DNA of 18,474 bases from Bacillota bacterium (lineage in GTDB: Bacteria > Bacillota > Clostridia > Lachnospirales > Lachnospiraceae), in NCBI GenBank assembly GCA_023420935.1, contig JAEZUR010000004.1, positions 1 to 18,474 on the forward strand, written 5' to 3'. Positions 1 to 7,701 of the stretch are shown piece by piece. The position numbers were made by a program, and so were the translations under genes. Each line of letters starts with the position of its first letter. Position 1 is the stretch's first letter. Below the pieces are notes generated by a model. That model saw only the letters and a list, made by a program, of their open reading frames with translations, did not search any database and had not been told where the DNA came from.

Positions 1-36
1 AAGAAAGTGCTTATGCTAGCATAAAAGCGCTTTCTT
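1..36. terminator. Hairpin, possible intrinsic terminator at the left edge
   Basis: AAGAAAGTGCTT pairs with AAGCGCTTTCTT (one G-T wobble) around the self-complementary centre ATGCTAGCAT. The following bases (GTATATTTTCC) form only a poor T-run. It could end a gene lying to the left on the plus strand, or be the transcript end of the minus-strand pair at 144-669, whose downstream side is outside the window. One arm also resembles a CcpA cre half, which is probably coincidental. Confidence 0.4.
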
Positions 37-85
37 GTATATTTTCCACTATACGGCGATTAGCCGCAGCGAGATGAGCGTAGCG

Positions 86-145
86 GAATCGAGCTGGCAT
101 GGCGAAATTCAAGCGTCGCTGAATCCGAGCTGGCATGGCGAAGTT
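86..145. repeat. Two direct copies of a GC-rich 24-25 base repeat
   Basis: GAATCGAGCTGGCATGGCGA at 86-105 recurs at 121-141 as the same string with one inserted C, and both copies continue for a few more bases. The unit spacing is 35 bases. The surrounding stretch (54-145) is much richer in G+C than its neighbours and includes a CGGC-gatta-GCCG hairpin at 54-66. The second copy runs into the stop codon of the minus-strand gene ending at 144. It looks like the remnant or end of a dispersed repeat; the rest may lie outside the window. Confidence 0.55.
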
Positions 146-440
146 AAAATATCTTTATCATAAAAGCGACCGCTAATGCAACAACAAAGGAAACCAAAGA
201 TGAGATAACAACGGTCTTTAACCAATTCTTTTCTAAAATCTTTTGTTTGTACTGGTATAAAGTCATAACTAAGCCACTAATAATAATTATTCCAAGTAAA
301 TCCCATGCTGCTTCGTCCAATACTAATGCCCTGTATATCACATCAATGAGCAATGTATAGGTAATAAGGTTGTATCCAAATTTGCAGCTAACATTTTCAA
401 TAAATGTTGCTCTTTCATCTTTAACAGTTTTATTATTCAT
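144..440 (-). CDS. Small three-helix membrane protein, partner of XRE regulator
   Basis: The product is 98 residues with no recognised enzymatic motif. It shows three hydrophobic stretches at about residues 23-41, 45-62 and 73-97, so it should be an integral membrane protein with a short charged N-terminus (NNKTVKDERATF). The start is chosen at 440 rather than an upstream in-frame ATG at 488, because GAGGAGG sits 7 bases before 440 and the longer form would overlap the regulator gene heavily. The upstream regulator stops only four bases before this start, and this gene's ribosome binding site overlaps that stop, so the two are probably translationally coupled. Small XRE regulators paired with small membrane proteins of the DUF6773/DUF3796 type are common in Firmicutes. 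Membership in one of those families is a guess from layout and size. Confidence 0.75.
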   Translation of the reverse strand: MNNKTVKDERATFIENVSCKFGYNLITYTLLIDVIYRALVLDEAAWDLLGIIIISGLVMTLYQYKQKILEKNWLKTVVISSLVSFVVALAVAFMIKIF

Positions 441-444
441 TATT

Positions 445-669
445 CTAAACCTCCTCAAAATAAAATAAGTCTTCAAATTTTTTATCAAGCTTAATTGATA
501 GTATTAATGCTAATTTTGCAGTAGGACAATATTGGCCAGTCTCAATCGAACTAATTGTTTGTCGGGTTACTCCTGTGAGAACAGCGAGTTGCTCTTGTGA
601 TAAGTTTTTTTCTGCCCGAACTATTTTTAATCGGTTCTTCAGTTGTAATTTGTCATTCAATTTATTCAA
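445..669 (-). CDS. XRE-family helix-turn-helix transcriptional regulator
   Basis: This is a 74-residue DNA-binding protein. Residues about 12-66 match the single-domain Cro/CI-type HTH: RAEKNLSQEQLAVLTGVTRQ followed by TISSIETGQYCPTAKLALIL, with the recognition helix around VTRQTISSIE. The C-terminal KKFEDLFYFEE tail is typical of small YgzD/YozG-like regulators. The start is a TTG at 667-669, preceded by GGAGGTG at ideal spacing; there is no in-frame ATG nearby. A strong sigma-A promoter lies just upstream at 691-719. The protein probably represses its own two-gene operon and senses something through or together with the membrane protein encoded next. Its targets cannot be read from this sequence. 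Confidence 0.88.
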   Translation of the reverse strand: MNKLNDKLQLKNRLKIVRAEKNLSQEQLAVLTGVTRQTISSIETGQYCPTAKLALILSIKLDKKFEDLFYFEEV

Positions 670-690
670 TTTATCACCTCCGGTACATAA

Positions 691-719
691 AATATAACAT
701 ATAATTTCCAGTATGTCAA
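691..719 (-). promoter_or_regulatory. Sigma-A promoter of the XRE/membrane protein pair
   Basis: On the minus strand TTGACA (714-719) is followed by a 17-base spacer and TATATT (691-696), about 22 bases before the TTG start at 669. It is close to consensus and well placed. Confidence 0.75.
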
Positions 720-798
720 GTGTACTTGGCGTATTGATAGGTAGACTTTACATACAGTGTTATATGGCATGGATGTATGTGGGATTTGTATATTGGTA

Positions 799-827
799 TT
801 GCAAATATTGGAAAATTAGTGTATCAT
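799..827 (+). promoter_or_regulatory. Likely sigma-A promoter of the DUF6465-type gene
   Basis: TTGCAA (799-804), a 17-base spacer and TATCAT (822-827) lie about 32 bases before the ATG at 860. This supports the short form of the protein, because the longer open frame from 713 would start upstream of this promoter. Confidence 0.5.
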
Positions 828-859
828 CAAGAAAAAGACAATTCGCGGAGGAGAATATT

Positions 860-1273
860 ATGCAAGAGAGTAAAAAACAAGCTAAGAAAACAGATGATAA
901 GATTGTTCCATTAGTTGTAGCTGAAAGTGTAAGTGAACCTGTTGAGTTAGAAGTTGTGAAACCTGATTCTGCAAAGAAACCTGCAACCAAGAAAGCTACA
1001 AGATCAACTGCAAAAAAATCAACTGCGAAACCAAAAGCTGCCGCAGAAAAAAGTACTTCTACCAGAAAGACTCTAAAGACATCTATTTTTATCCAACATG
1101 AGGGTAAAGAGATAGAAGATAAAGACATCATAGCGAAAATTAAAGAAATCTGGGTATCTGAATTAGGTAATAGGATAAGCGACATGAAGACACTCACAAC
1201 ATACATAAAACCAGAAGAACAGTCCATCTATTATGTAATTAATGATGGAATAACAGGAAGAATTGATTTTTAA
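860..1273 (+). CDS. DUF6465-type protein with Lys/Ala-rich N-terminal tail
   Basis: The product is 137 residues. The first ~70 residues are low-complexity and rich in Lys, Ala, Thr and Ser (KKPATKKATRSTAKKSTAKP and similar), like a histone H1 tail. The last ~60 residues form a compact domain (FIQHEGKEIEDKDIIAKIKE ... YVINDGITGRIDF) matching my memory of the DUF6465 family common in Lachnospiraceae. The function is unknown; the basic tail suggests contact with DNA, RNA or another polyanion, but that is inference. The start at 860 is chosen for GGAGGAG six bases upstream and the promoter at 799-827; the frame is open back to 713, but that extension encodes an implausible aromatic-rich segment. 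The gene is monocistronic, with a terminator directly after it. Confidence 0.8.
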   Translation: MQESKKQAKKTDDKIVPLVVAESVSEPVELEVVKPDSAKKPATKKATRSTAKKSTAKPKAAAEKSTSTRKTLKTSIFIQHEGKEIEDKDIIAKIKEIWVSELGNRISDMKTLTTYIKPEEQSIYYVINDGITGRIDF

Positions 1274-1319
1274 AGAGTGGATTTGGATGAAACCAAAACT
1301 GAAAATTGTATATGAGAGT

Positions 1320-1354
1320 ACGGATATTGTTTCAGTAACAATATCCGTCTTTTT
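1320..1354 (+). terminator. Rho-independent terminator after DUF6465-type gene
   Basis: ACGGATATTGTT (1320-1331) pairs perfectly with AACAATATCCGT (1337-1348) around a 5-base loop, followed by CTTTTT. There is no T-run on the minus side, so it acts for the plus strand only. Confidence 0.9.
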
Positions 1355-1415
1355 ATATAAAATTATATTCATGTAACATAAAAATTCCTTAGCATATGAA
1401 TTGGATTTAGCCTGT

Positions 1416-2528
1416 TTAGCGTAATACTTTGCCTTTTAGAATAACGGAAACAGTATTTAATTTAGAATCTAACAAGACTAAATTAGCATATTTTCCTTTC
1501 GCTATACTACCTACTTGGGAATCGATACCAACTTCTTTGGCTGGGTTTATGGTAGCACATTTCACCGCATGTTCAAACGGAATTCCAAAGGAAACGGCTG
1601 TGCGGACACAGTCCATCAGATTGGTTGCTGATCCAGCAATGGTACCGTCAGAAAGAGTCGCTTTATTACCTTTCACATGAACAGGTTGGCCGCCAAGAGC
1701 ATATTCTCCATCACTTAAACCAGTTGCCATCATGCTATCACTAACTAATATAATACGTTCTGGTCCAAACAGTTTAAATGTGGCACGAATTGCGGAAGGC
1801 ACAATGTGAATCCCGTCACAGATTACTTCCACTCTGCAATTGGGAGAGTCAAAGGCTGCACCAAGGATACCAGGTGCTCTATGGGTGAAAGGAAGCATGG
1901 CATTATAAAGGTGAGTTACATGGGAAGCTCCTTTTTGAAAAGCTTCCATTGCAGTTTCATAATCAGCCGTTGTATGTGCAAGCGAGACTACCACTTCATT
2001 ATGTAGCTCTTGAATTACGTCCATTGCACCAGTTGTTTCTGGAGCAATAGAAACGATTTTAATTAAGTTACCTGACAATTGATTCATAGCTCTAAAATGC
2101 TGTGTGGTTGGCGTCTTTAAATATTTAGCATTTTGTGCTCCTTTTTTTGCCTCGGATAGATATGGACCCTCCATATGAATTCCCATAAGCATTGCACCAG
2201 ATTCATTGGAATATTCCCCTGCGGCTTTGAAGATTTCATTTAGGGTTGAATCATCTAAAGTCATGGTTGCGGGTACAATAGATGTGATACCATTTTGAGC
2301 TTCATATTGAGCTATGGATTCAATGGCTTTCTGTGTACCATCGCAGAAGTCATACCCTACACATCCGTGAAAATGTATATCAATTAATCCAGGAATCACA
2401 TATTGGCCAGTAGCATCTATGATTTCATTGTCTGAAGTTTCATTTGAAATCAATTCCTGTTCTATATATAGATCCGATTGTTGAAACGTTCCGTCTTCTT
2501 GATAAACTAAACCATTCTTAATAATCAT
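1416..2528 (-). CDS. nagA: N-acetylglucosamine-6-phosphate deacetylase
   Basis: A cytoplasmic amidohydrolase that converts GlcNAc-6-phosphate to glucosamine-6-phosphate and acetate. The 370-residue length fits the family (about 380). Visible family signatures are HFHG (H52, H54) in PGLIDIHFHGC, E120 in GIHMEGPY, H185 in SLAHTTADY, H206 in HVTHLYNAM, the substrate histidine H241 in CDGIHI, and the catalytic aspartate D264 in LVSDSMMATG. The C-terminal INPAKEVGI and GSIAKGKYANLVLLD segments are also typical. GAGGT lies about six bases before the ATG. It follows nagB after 27 bases on the same strand, so the two form an operon read from the promoter at 3411-3439. In this locus it handles GlcNAc-6-P supplied by the phosphorylase/mutase pair on the opposite strand. 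Confidence 0.97.
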   Translation of the reverse strand: MIIKNGLVYQEDGTFQQSDLYIEQELISNETSDNEIIDATGQYVIPGLIDIHFHGCVGYDFCDGTQKAIESIAQYEAQNGITSIVPATMTLDDSTLNEIFKAAGEYSNESGAMLMGIHMEGPYLSEAKKGAQNAKYLKTPTTQHFRAMNQLSGNLIKIVSIAPETTGAMDVIQELHNEVVVSLAHTTADYETAMEAFQKGASHVTHLYNAMLPFTHRAPGILGAAFDSPNCRVEVICDGIHIVPSAIRATFKLFGPERIILVSDSMMATGLSDGEYALGGQPVHVKGNKATLSDGTIAGSATNLMDCVRTAVSFGIPFEHAVKCATINPAKEVGIDSQVGSIAKGKYANLVLLDSKLNTVSVILKGKVLR

Positions 2529-2555
2529 ATTTATACCTCATTTCTGTGCTGATTA

Positions 2556-3293
2556 TTACTTTGGGTCTGAATTAAAACTTAGAGCTGCATCGTCCGCTAC
2601 GATTGTTACATCTGGGTGGAACTGTAGGATAGAAGCAGGCACTGCAGGAGTAATGGGACCATGGAGTACTTCATTTAAAATCTCGGCTTTGTCCTTACCG
2701 CTAACTACAAGTAATATTTTCTTTGCACTCATAATATGTCCAATTCCCATAGTATAAGCTTGTTTTGGAACCTGTTCTAAAGTTTCAAAAAAGCGAGCGT
2801 TGGCATCAATGGTACGTTGGGCTAGTGTGACACAGTGTGTTCCTTTGATAAAGGTTGAGCTTGGCTCATTAAAACCTATATGTCCATTAAACCCAAGTCC
2901 TAACAGCTGCATATCGATACCACCCATTTGCTCGATTACTTCATTATAGCGACTACATTCTTTATCCGTATCCGATTCAAGTCCATTTGGGACATGTGTA
3001 TTTTCAAGATTTATATTGATATGCTGAAATAAATGTTGGTTCATAAAGTAATAATAACTCTGATCGTTATCTTTTGCCAAGCCCCTATATTCATCTAAGT
3101 TTACCGTTTGTACGGAGGAAAAGTCAATATCTCCTTTTTGATACCATTCTACTAGTTTTTCATAACAACCAATTGGAGAAGATCCGGTTGCTAAACCGAG
3201 AACAGAGGATGGTTTTAGTATCACCTGAGCCGACAGAATGTTAGCCGCCTTTCTACTCATATCATCATAATCTTTTGTTACTATTAGTTTCAT
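2556..3293 (-). CDS. nagB: Glucosamine-6-phosphate deaminase
   Basis: A cytoplasmic isomerase/deaminase that turns glucosamine-6-phosphate into fructose-6-phosphate and ammonia, the last step before glycolysis. The 245-residue length matches the Gram-positive form (about 240-245) rather than the 266-residue enteric form, which carries an allosteric extension. Signatures are GLATGSSPIGCYEKL (phosphate loop), NLDEY with catalytic D67, and GLGFNGHIGFNEP with H138 and E143. N136 replaces the aspartate of the E. coli enzyme, as is usual in Bacillus-type NagB. GGGAG lies seven bases before the ATG. It is the first gene of the nagB-nagA minus-strand operon and diverges from the phosphorylase gene. 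Confidence 0.97.
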   Translation of the reverse strand: MKLIVTKDYDDMSRKAANILSAQVILKPSSVLGLATGSSPIGCYEKLVEWYQKGDIDFSSVQTVNLDEYRGLAKDNDQSYYYFMNQHLFQHININLENTHVPNGLESDTDKECSRYNEVIEQMGGIDMQLLGLGFNGHIGFNEPSSTFIKGTHCVTLAQRTIDANARFFETLEQVPKQAYTMGIGHIMSAKKILLVVSGKDKAEILNEVLHGPITPAVPASILQFHPDVTIVADDAALSFNSDPK

Positions 3294-3410
3294 ATATAAT
3301 CTCCCTTCAATACGCTAAGGCGTACATACAATTTAAGGATGTGTGAAGTTGCTTTTATAACACACGACTCCCTTCCGTCTGCAATCAGACATTTTTCATT
3401 ATTTTAGGTT

Positions 3411-3439
3411 AGTATAATCAAATCAAAAACACGTGTAAA
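3411..3439 (-). promoter_or_regulatory. Sigma-A promoter of nagB-nagA
   Basis: On the minus strand TTTACA (3434-3439), a 17-base spacer and TATACT (3411-3416) give a good promoter. The leader is about 110 bases long and contains a small GTCTG-CAAT-CAGAC hairpin (3377-3390). The putative regulator site at 3457-3471 lies 17 bases upstream of the -35 box, so this promoter may share control with the phosphorylase gene. Confidence 0.65.
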
Positions 3440-3456
3440 TGGATTTGAAAGCATTG

Positions 3457-3471
3457 AGCAAGTATAAACAA
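3457..3471 (+). promoter_or_regulatory. Putative response-regulator site upstream of phosphorylase
   Basis: AGCAAGTATAAACAA matches the site at 9761-9775 in 13 of 15 bases. Both lie exactly 42 bases before a GATATAATGA -10 region. The likely binder is the AraC-type response regulator encoded at 13414-14190; this is inferred from context only. Confidence 0.5.
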
Positions 3472-3490
3472 ATATTCACATGGATAGCAA

Positions 3491-3519
3491 TGTGTTTCTG
3501 ATTGACTGGCAGATATAAT
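3491..3519 (+). promoter_or_regulatory. Activator-type promoter of the phosphorylase gene
   Basis: There is a perfect -10, TATAAT (3514-3519), but the base stretch at the -35 position (TGTGTT, 3491-3496) is poor. A TTGACT lies only six bases from the -10 box, too close to serve as -35. A weak -35 plus the upstream motif at 3457-3471 suggests activator-dependent transcription. Confidence 0.5.
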
Positions 3520-3563
3520 GAAAATGCAATAACAGAAGGAAGATTATTAAGGAGGTACCATTT

Positions 3564-5954
3564 ATGCAATATGGCTATTTTGATAATAAAAACAGAGAAT
3601 ATGTCATAAACAGAGTAGATTTACCAACTTCTTGGACCAATTACCTTGGAGTGAAAGATATGTGTGTCGTTATGAATCATACAGCTGGGGGATATGTATT
3701 TTATAAATCACCAGAATATCATCGTATAACTAGATTCCGTGGAAATAGTATTCCTATGGATAGACCGGGTCATTATGTTTACCTTAGAGATAATGTATCA
3801 AAAGATTATTGGAGCATTTCTTGGCAACCGGTAGGTAAATCTTTGGAGGAAGCAGACTACCAATGTCGCCATGGACTTTCCTATTCTAAATTCTCATGTG
3901 AATACAATGATATCTATGCAGAACAAAAGTTATTTGTACCGCTCGAAGACCCCGTAGAGATATGGGATGTAACGATCGAGAATAAAGGGAATCAGATAAG
4001 AGAGTTAAGTGTATTTTCTTATTGTGAATTCTCCTTCCACCATATAGACATGGATAATCGCAATTTTCAAATGAGTCTTTATGCTGCGGGATCTTCCTAC
4101 CAAAATGGAATTATTGAACATGATTTATTCTACGAGGAATTTGGTTATCAATATTTTGCATCTAATTTTGAACCAGATGGATTTGATTGTTTACGAGATA
4201 AATTTATAGGAGCATATCGTACAGAGGATAATCCGATTGCAGTAGAGAAAGGTAAGTGCAGTGGCAGCTATGAATTAGGTGGCAATCATTGTGGCTCCTT
4301 AGAAAAGAAATTAGTATTACAGCCAGGACAAAAAGTGCGCCTTCTATATTTCCTTGGAGAAGGTAACAGGGCAGAAGGTAGTAAAATAAAAGAAAAATAT
4401 TCTGATACTACTGTTGTAGATGCAGAATTTTCCAATTTGAAAGACTACTGGAGTAGAAAGTTAAACCAATTACAAATCAATACTCCAAATGATGGCATGA
4501 ATACTTTAATCAATATATGGACTCTTTACCAGGCGGAGATCAACGTTATGTTTTCTAGATTTGCTTCCTTTATTGAGGTTGGAGGAAGAACTGGGTTAGG
4601 ATATCGTGATACGGCACAGGATGCTATGGCAGTACCTCATTCCAATCCAGATAAATGTAAGCAAAGAATAGTAGAGCTTCTTCAAGGGTTAGTATCAAAA
4701 GGCTATGGACTTCATTTATTCCAGCCGGAATGGTTCCAACCACAAGAAGAACAAAAACCATTTAAGTCTCCAACGGTAATCCCTGCAGTTAATATGAAGG
4801 ATCGAATCCATGGAATAGAAGATACTTGCTCTGATGACGCATTATGGCTGGTGAGTTCCATTGTAGAATATGTAAAGGAAACGGGAGAAATTGATTTCCT
4901 TGACCAGATTATTACTTATGCGGATGGCGGGGAAGGAACTGTTTACGAGCATATGATGAAGATTCTTGACTTTTCCTTTGAACAGGTTGGTGCCAATGGT
5001 GTGTGTAAAGGACTTCGTGCTGACTGGAACGACTGCTTGAACCTCGGCGGAGGAGAAAGTGCCATGGTATCATTCTTACATTACTGGGCACTTGGTAATT
5101 TCATTGAAGCGGCTACTTATTTAAATAAAAGTACAGAGGTTGAGAAGTATACAAACATGCAGCAGAGAGTAAAGGAAGTTTGTGATACACAGCTTTGGGA
5201 CGAAGAGTGGTTTATTCGTGGTATTACCAAAAATGGTAAGAAGATTGGAACCACTAAAGACATGGAAGGTAAGATCCATTTAGAATCCAATGCATGGGCA
5301 GTACTATCAGGAGCAGCATCCTATGAAAAAGGAATTCAAGCCATGAATTCCATTGAGAAATACTTGTACACTCCATATGGAATTATGCTGAACGGACCTT
5401 CCTATACCGTGCCAGATGAGGATATTGGATTTGTAACAAGGGTATATCCAGGTTTAAAAGAAAACGGAGCAATCTTTAGTCATCCGAATCCATGGGCTTG
5501 GGCAGCAGAATGTATGCTTGGACGTGGAGACCGTGCTATGAAATTTTATGATGCACTTTGTCCATATCATCAGAATGATATGATTGAAATTAGAGAGGCA
5601 GAACCATATTCTTACTGTCAATTCGTAGTGGGAAAAGAGCATACTGCCTTTGGACGTGCTAGACATCCATTTATGACTGGAACTGGCGGTTGGGCTTACT
5701 TCTCAGCTACAAGATATATGCTGGGTATTAGGCCACAGTTTGATAACTTGTTAGTTGATCCTTGTATCCCAGCTGATTGGAAAGAATTCTCTGTGATACG
5801 TCAATGGAGAAATGCAGAGTATCATATTCAGGTCCTAAATCCATCTGGTGTGATGAAGGGAATTAGAGAAATAAAAGTAAATGGTGAAATAGTAGAAGCA
5901 ATCAAGGTTCAACCTTCTAGTAGCAAGGTGGACGTTGTGATAACCATGGGATAG
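3564..5954 (+). CDS. chbP: GH94 N,N'-diacetylchitobiose phosphorylase
   Basis: A cytoplasmic inverting phosphorylase expected to split N,N'-diacetylchitobiose with phosphate into GlcNAc-1-phosphate and GlcNAc, saving one ATP. The 796 residues match the chitobiose enzymes (about 800). The N-terminal ~270 residues form the beta-sandwich region (YGYFDNKNREYVIN, YLGVKDMCVVMN). The catalytic (alpha/alpha)6 barrel covers about 310-720, with FASFIEVGGRTGLGYRDTAQ, GIEDTCSDDALWL and the GLRADWNDCLNLGGGES segment. The latter carries the catalytic Asp of the DWND motif (D487-D490). These segments resemble Vibrio chitobiose phosphorylase as I remember it more than cellobiose phosphorylase. Neighbouring nagA, nagB and a mutase independently argue for an amino-sugar substrate. 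AGGAGG lies before the ATG, and the next gene starts 16 bases after the stop. No signal peptide is seen. Cellobiose or another disaccharide as substrate cannot be excluded without assay. Confidence 0.9.
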   Translation: MQYGYFDNKNREYVINRVDLPTSWTNYLGVKDMCVVMNHTAGGYVFYKSPEYHRITRFRGNSIPMDRPGHYVYLRDNVSKDYWSISWQPVGKSLEEADYQCRHGLSYSKFSCEYNDIYAEQKLFVPLEDPVEIWDVTIENKGNQIRELSVFSYCEFSFHHIDMDNRNFQMSLYAAGSSYQNGIIEHDLFYEEFGYQYFASNFEPDGFDCLRDKFIGAYRTEDNPIAVEKGKCSGSYELGGNHCGSLEKKLVLQPGQKVRLLYFLGEGNRAEGSKIKEKYSDTTVVDAEFSNLKDYWSRKLNQLQINTPNDGMNTLINIWTLYQAEINVMFSRFASFIEVGGRTGLGYRDTAQDAMAVPHSNPDKCKQRIVELLQGLVSKGYGLHLFQPEWFQPQEEQKPFKSPTVIPAVNMKDRIHGIEDTCSDDALWLVSSIVEYVKETGEIDFLDQIITYADGGEGTVYEHMMKILDFSFEQVGANGVCKGLRADWNDCLNLGGGESAMVSFLHYWALGNFIEAATYLNKSTEVEKYTNMQQRVKEVCDTQLWDEEWFIRGITKNGKKIGTTKDMEGKIHLESNAWAVLSGAASYEKGIQAMNSIEKYLYTPYGIMLNGPSYTVPDEDIGFVTRVYPGLKENGAIFSHPNPWAWAAECMLGRGDRAMKFYDALCPYHQNDMIEIREAEPYSYCQFVVGKEHTAFGRARHPFMTGTGGWAYFSATRYMLGIRPQFDNLLVDPCIPADWKEFSVIRQWRNAEYHIQVLNPSGVMKGIREIKVNGEIVEAIKVQPSSSKVDVVITMG

Positions 5955-5970
5955 GAAAGGATGAGCACTC

Positions 5971-7392
5971 ATGATTAAATTTGGAACTGGTGGATGGAGA
6001 GCAATCATCGGAGAAGATTTTACGAAAGCTAACATACAGAAGTTAGCCAAAGCTTTGGCTACAAAGATGAAGAACGAAGGAGTAACCGATAATGGTATTG
6101 TGTTAGGATATGATAGAAGATTCTTATCCAAAGAAGCAATGCGATGGGCAGGCCAGATTTTTGCCGCAGAAGGAATTAAAACCATATTAATTAATCGATC
6201 TTCCCCTACTCCATTGATAATGTATTATGTTATGAAACATGAGAATTATTATGGCATGATGATTACTGCAAGTCATAACCCGGCAATCTATAATGGTATA
6301 AAAGTATTTACCTATGGTGGAAGAGATGCTGATGAACAACAAACCAAGGATATCGAAGATTACATAGCCGATGTAAATGAGAATGAAATAGTGGAGATGG
6401 ATTACGATGATGCTGTTAAATCTGGAATGATCGAAGAAATCAATCCATTGAATGAATATTTAGATAATATCATTGCGGCAGTTGACATGGATGCCATAAG
6501 AGAAAGCCATTTAAAGGTAGCACTTGATCCTATGTATGGTGTGAGTGAAACTTCTTTAAAAACCATATTGTTAACAGCAAGATGTGAAGTAGAAACCATA
6601 CATGAACGACACGATACGTTATTTGGTGGAAAGCTCCCTTCTCCATCTGCACATACATTAAAAAGTCTTCAAAATTATGTAGTGGATAAACATTGTGACA
6701 TTGGTATTGCAACCGATGGAGATGCTGACCGTATTGGTGTAATTGATGACACAGGAAGATTCCTTCATCCAAATGATATTTTAGTTTTACTCTATTATTA
6801 TCTTGTGAAGTATAAAGGATGGCATGGTGCGGTAGTAAGAAATATTGCTACCACACATATGCTGGATAAAGTAGCTGCGCAATTTGGTGAGAAGTGTTAT
6901 GAAGTTCCGGTTGGATTTAAACATATTTCAGCCAAAATGAATGACACGGACGCCGTTATCGGAGGAGAATCTTCAGGAGGATTAACGGTTAGAGGCCACA
7001 TTAGTGGTAAAGATGGTATCTATGCGGCTGCTTTGTTAATCGAAATGATAGCCGTTACTGGCAAAAAACTTTCTCAGATCGCTGCCGATATAGAGGAAGA
7101 ATGCGGAAGTATTTTTATGGAAGAACGAGATTATCGTTTCACCCATGAAAAGAAGGACTTTATCTTTCAAAAACTTATGATAGAGAAAGAGCTACCAGAT
7201 ATAGAGTTTGAGATTGATAAAATTTCATATCTAGATGGGTGTAAAGTGTACTTTAAAAATGGTGGATGGATTATTGCAAGATTCTCTGGTACAGAGCCAT
7301 TGCTTCGTATCTTTTGCGAAATGCCAGACAAAGAGGATGCCAGAAAGCTGTGCGAGCTTTATGAAGAATTTTTAGAAATAGAAATGTGCTAG
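5971..7392 (+). CDS. Phosphohexomutase, probably GlcNAc-1-P to GlcNAc-6-P
   Basis: This is a 473-residue alpha-D-phosphohexomutase with all four family sites visible. These are the phosphoserine loop TASHNP (S101), the metal loop DGDADR (D249, D251, D253), the sugar-binding loop GGESSGG (E333, S335) and the phosphate-binding loop RFSGTEP (R437 onwards). Family members act on glucose, mannose or N-acetylglucosamine phosphates, and the motifs alone do not fix the substrate. Its position 16 bases after the phosphorylase gene and opposite nagBA suggests it converts GlcNAc-1-P to GlcNAc-6-P, which NagA needs. A mutase also sits beside the chitobiose phosphorylase gene in Vibrio. GGAAAGGA lies nine bases before the ATG. 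It is probably co-transcribed with the phosphorylase gene. A general phosphoglucomutase role is the alternative. Confidence 0.88.
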   Translation: MIKFGTGGWRAIIGEDFTKANIQKLAKALATKMKNEGVTDNGIVLGYDRRFLSKEAMRWAGQIFAAEGIKTILINRSSPTPLIMYYVMKHENYYGMMITASHNPAIYNGIKVFTYGGRDADEQQTKDIEDYIADVNENEIVEMDYDDAVKSGMIEEINPLNEYLDNIIAAVDMDAIRESHLKVALDPMYGVSETSLKTILLTARCEVETIHERHDTLFGGKLPSPSAHTLKSLQNYVVDKHCDIGIATDGDADRIGVIDDTGRFLHPNDILVLLYYYLVKYKGWHGAVVRNIATTHMLDKVAAQFGEKCYEVPVGFKHISAKMNDTDAVIGGESSGGLTVRGHISGKDGIYAAALLIEMIAVTGKKLSQIAADIEEECGSIFMEERDYRFTHEKKDFIFQKLMIEKELPDIEFEIDKISYLDGCKVYFKNGGWIIARFSGTEPLLRIFCEMPDKEDARKLCELYEEFLEIEMC

Positions 7393-7440
7393 TGAATCCA
7401 GGATTTGTTAATAGGATTGTTACTAAAATATAATCGATTC

Positions 7441-7576
7441 AATTGGGGATACATTATCTCTTCTTATCTTGAACGTTCTATTGTATATGTGCCTTACATG
7501 TGTTCCTAATAACTATAGGAACAAAGGTGCAATAGTAAGGAACAGTCATGTGAGAAGGTAGGTGTATCCCCTAATT
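7441..7576. repeat. Large imperfect palindrome (element D)
   Basis: The 297-base gap after the mutase gene holds a long fold-back structure. The outer arms GGGGATACA (7445-7453) and TGTATCCCC (7563-7571) pair perfectly and are flanked by AATT on both sides. Inside, GTTC and CTATT pair with AATAG and GAAC, GTGCCTT pairs with AAGGTGC through two wobbles, and TGTTCCTA (7501-7508) pairs perfectly with TAGGAACA (7516-7523). There is no strong T-run, so it is not a classic terminator, though it could still attenuate or protect the upstream mRNA. The rest of the gap (7577-7689) contains the leader and probable promoter of the kinase gene. Confidence 0.6.
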
Positions 7577-7615
7577 TTAAAAAACAAAGTAGTAGTGTTT
7601 AGGAGAAAACCACAA

Positions 7616-7644
7616 TTCCTATTTAGAATATCATGTGTTAAAAT
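7616..7644 (+). promoter_or_regulatory. Weak candidate promoter of the sensor kinase gene
   Basis: TTCCTA (7616-7621), a 17-base spacer and TAAAAT (7639-7644) form a weak promoter. TTCCTAT (7616-7622) and ATAGGAA (7645-7651) form an inverted repeat around the spacer and could be a regulator site. The motif found before the phosphorylase and binding-protein genes is not present here. Confidence 0.3.
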
Positions 7645-7701
7645 ATAGGAAAGATACACGTAAGATTACGATGGAAAGCATCATAATGGATGGGGGTTCT
7701 T

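Noticed and set aside
23..36. CcpA cre-like site AAAAGCGCTTTCTT
   Set aside because: It is one arm of a hairpin, lacks the leading TG of the consensus and is not placed near a promoter.
86..145. CRISPR array
   Set aside because: Only two copies 35 bases apart, with a spacer of about 11 bases and no cas genes.
713..859. N-terminal extension of the DUF6465-type protein from 713
   Set aside because: It starts upstream of a good promoter, lacks a ribosome binding site, and the aromatic-rich translation is unlike the rest; 860 has GGAGGAG at ideal spacing.
760..1227. Minus-strand open frame opposite the DUF6465-type gene
   Set aside because: A shadow of the Lys/Ala-rich codons on the other strand; no ribosome binding site or family resemblance.
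3502..3519. TTGACT plus TATAAT as a promoter pair
   Set aside because: The two boxes are only six bases apart, so they cannot be the -35 and -10 of one promoter.
3564..5954. Cellobiose phosphorylase as the product
   Set aside because: Length, the FASFIEVGGRTGLGYRDT segment and the nag gene context fit chitobiose phosphorylase better; kept only as an alternative.
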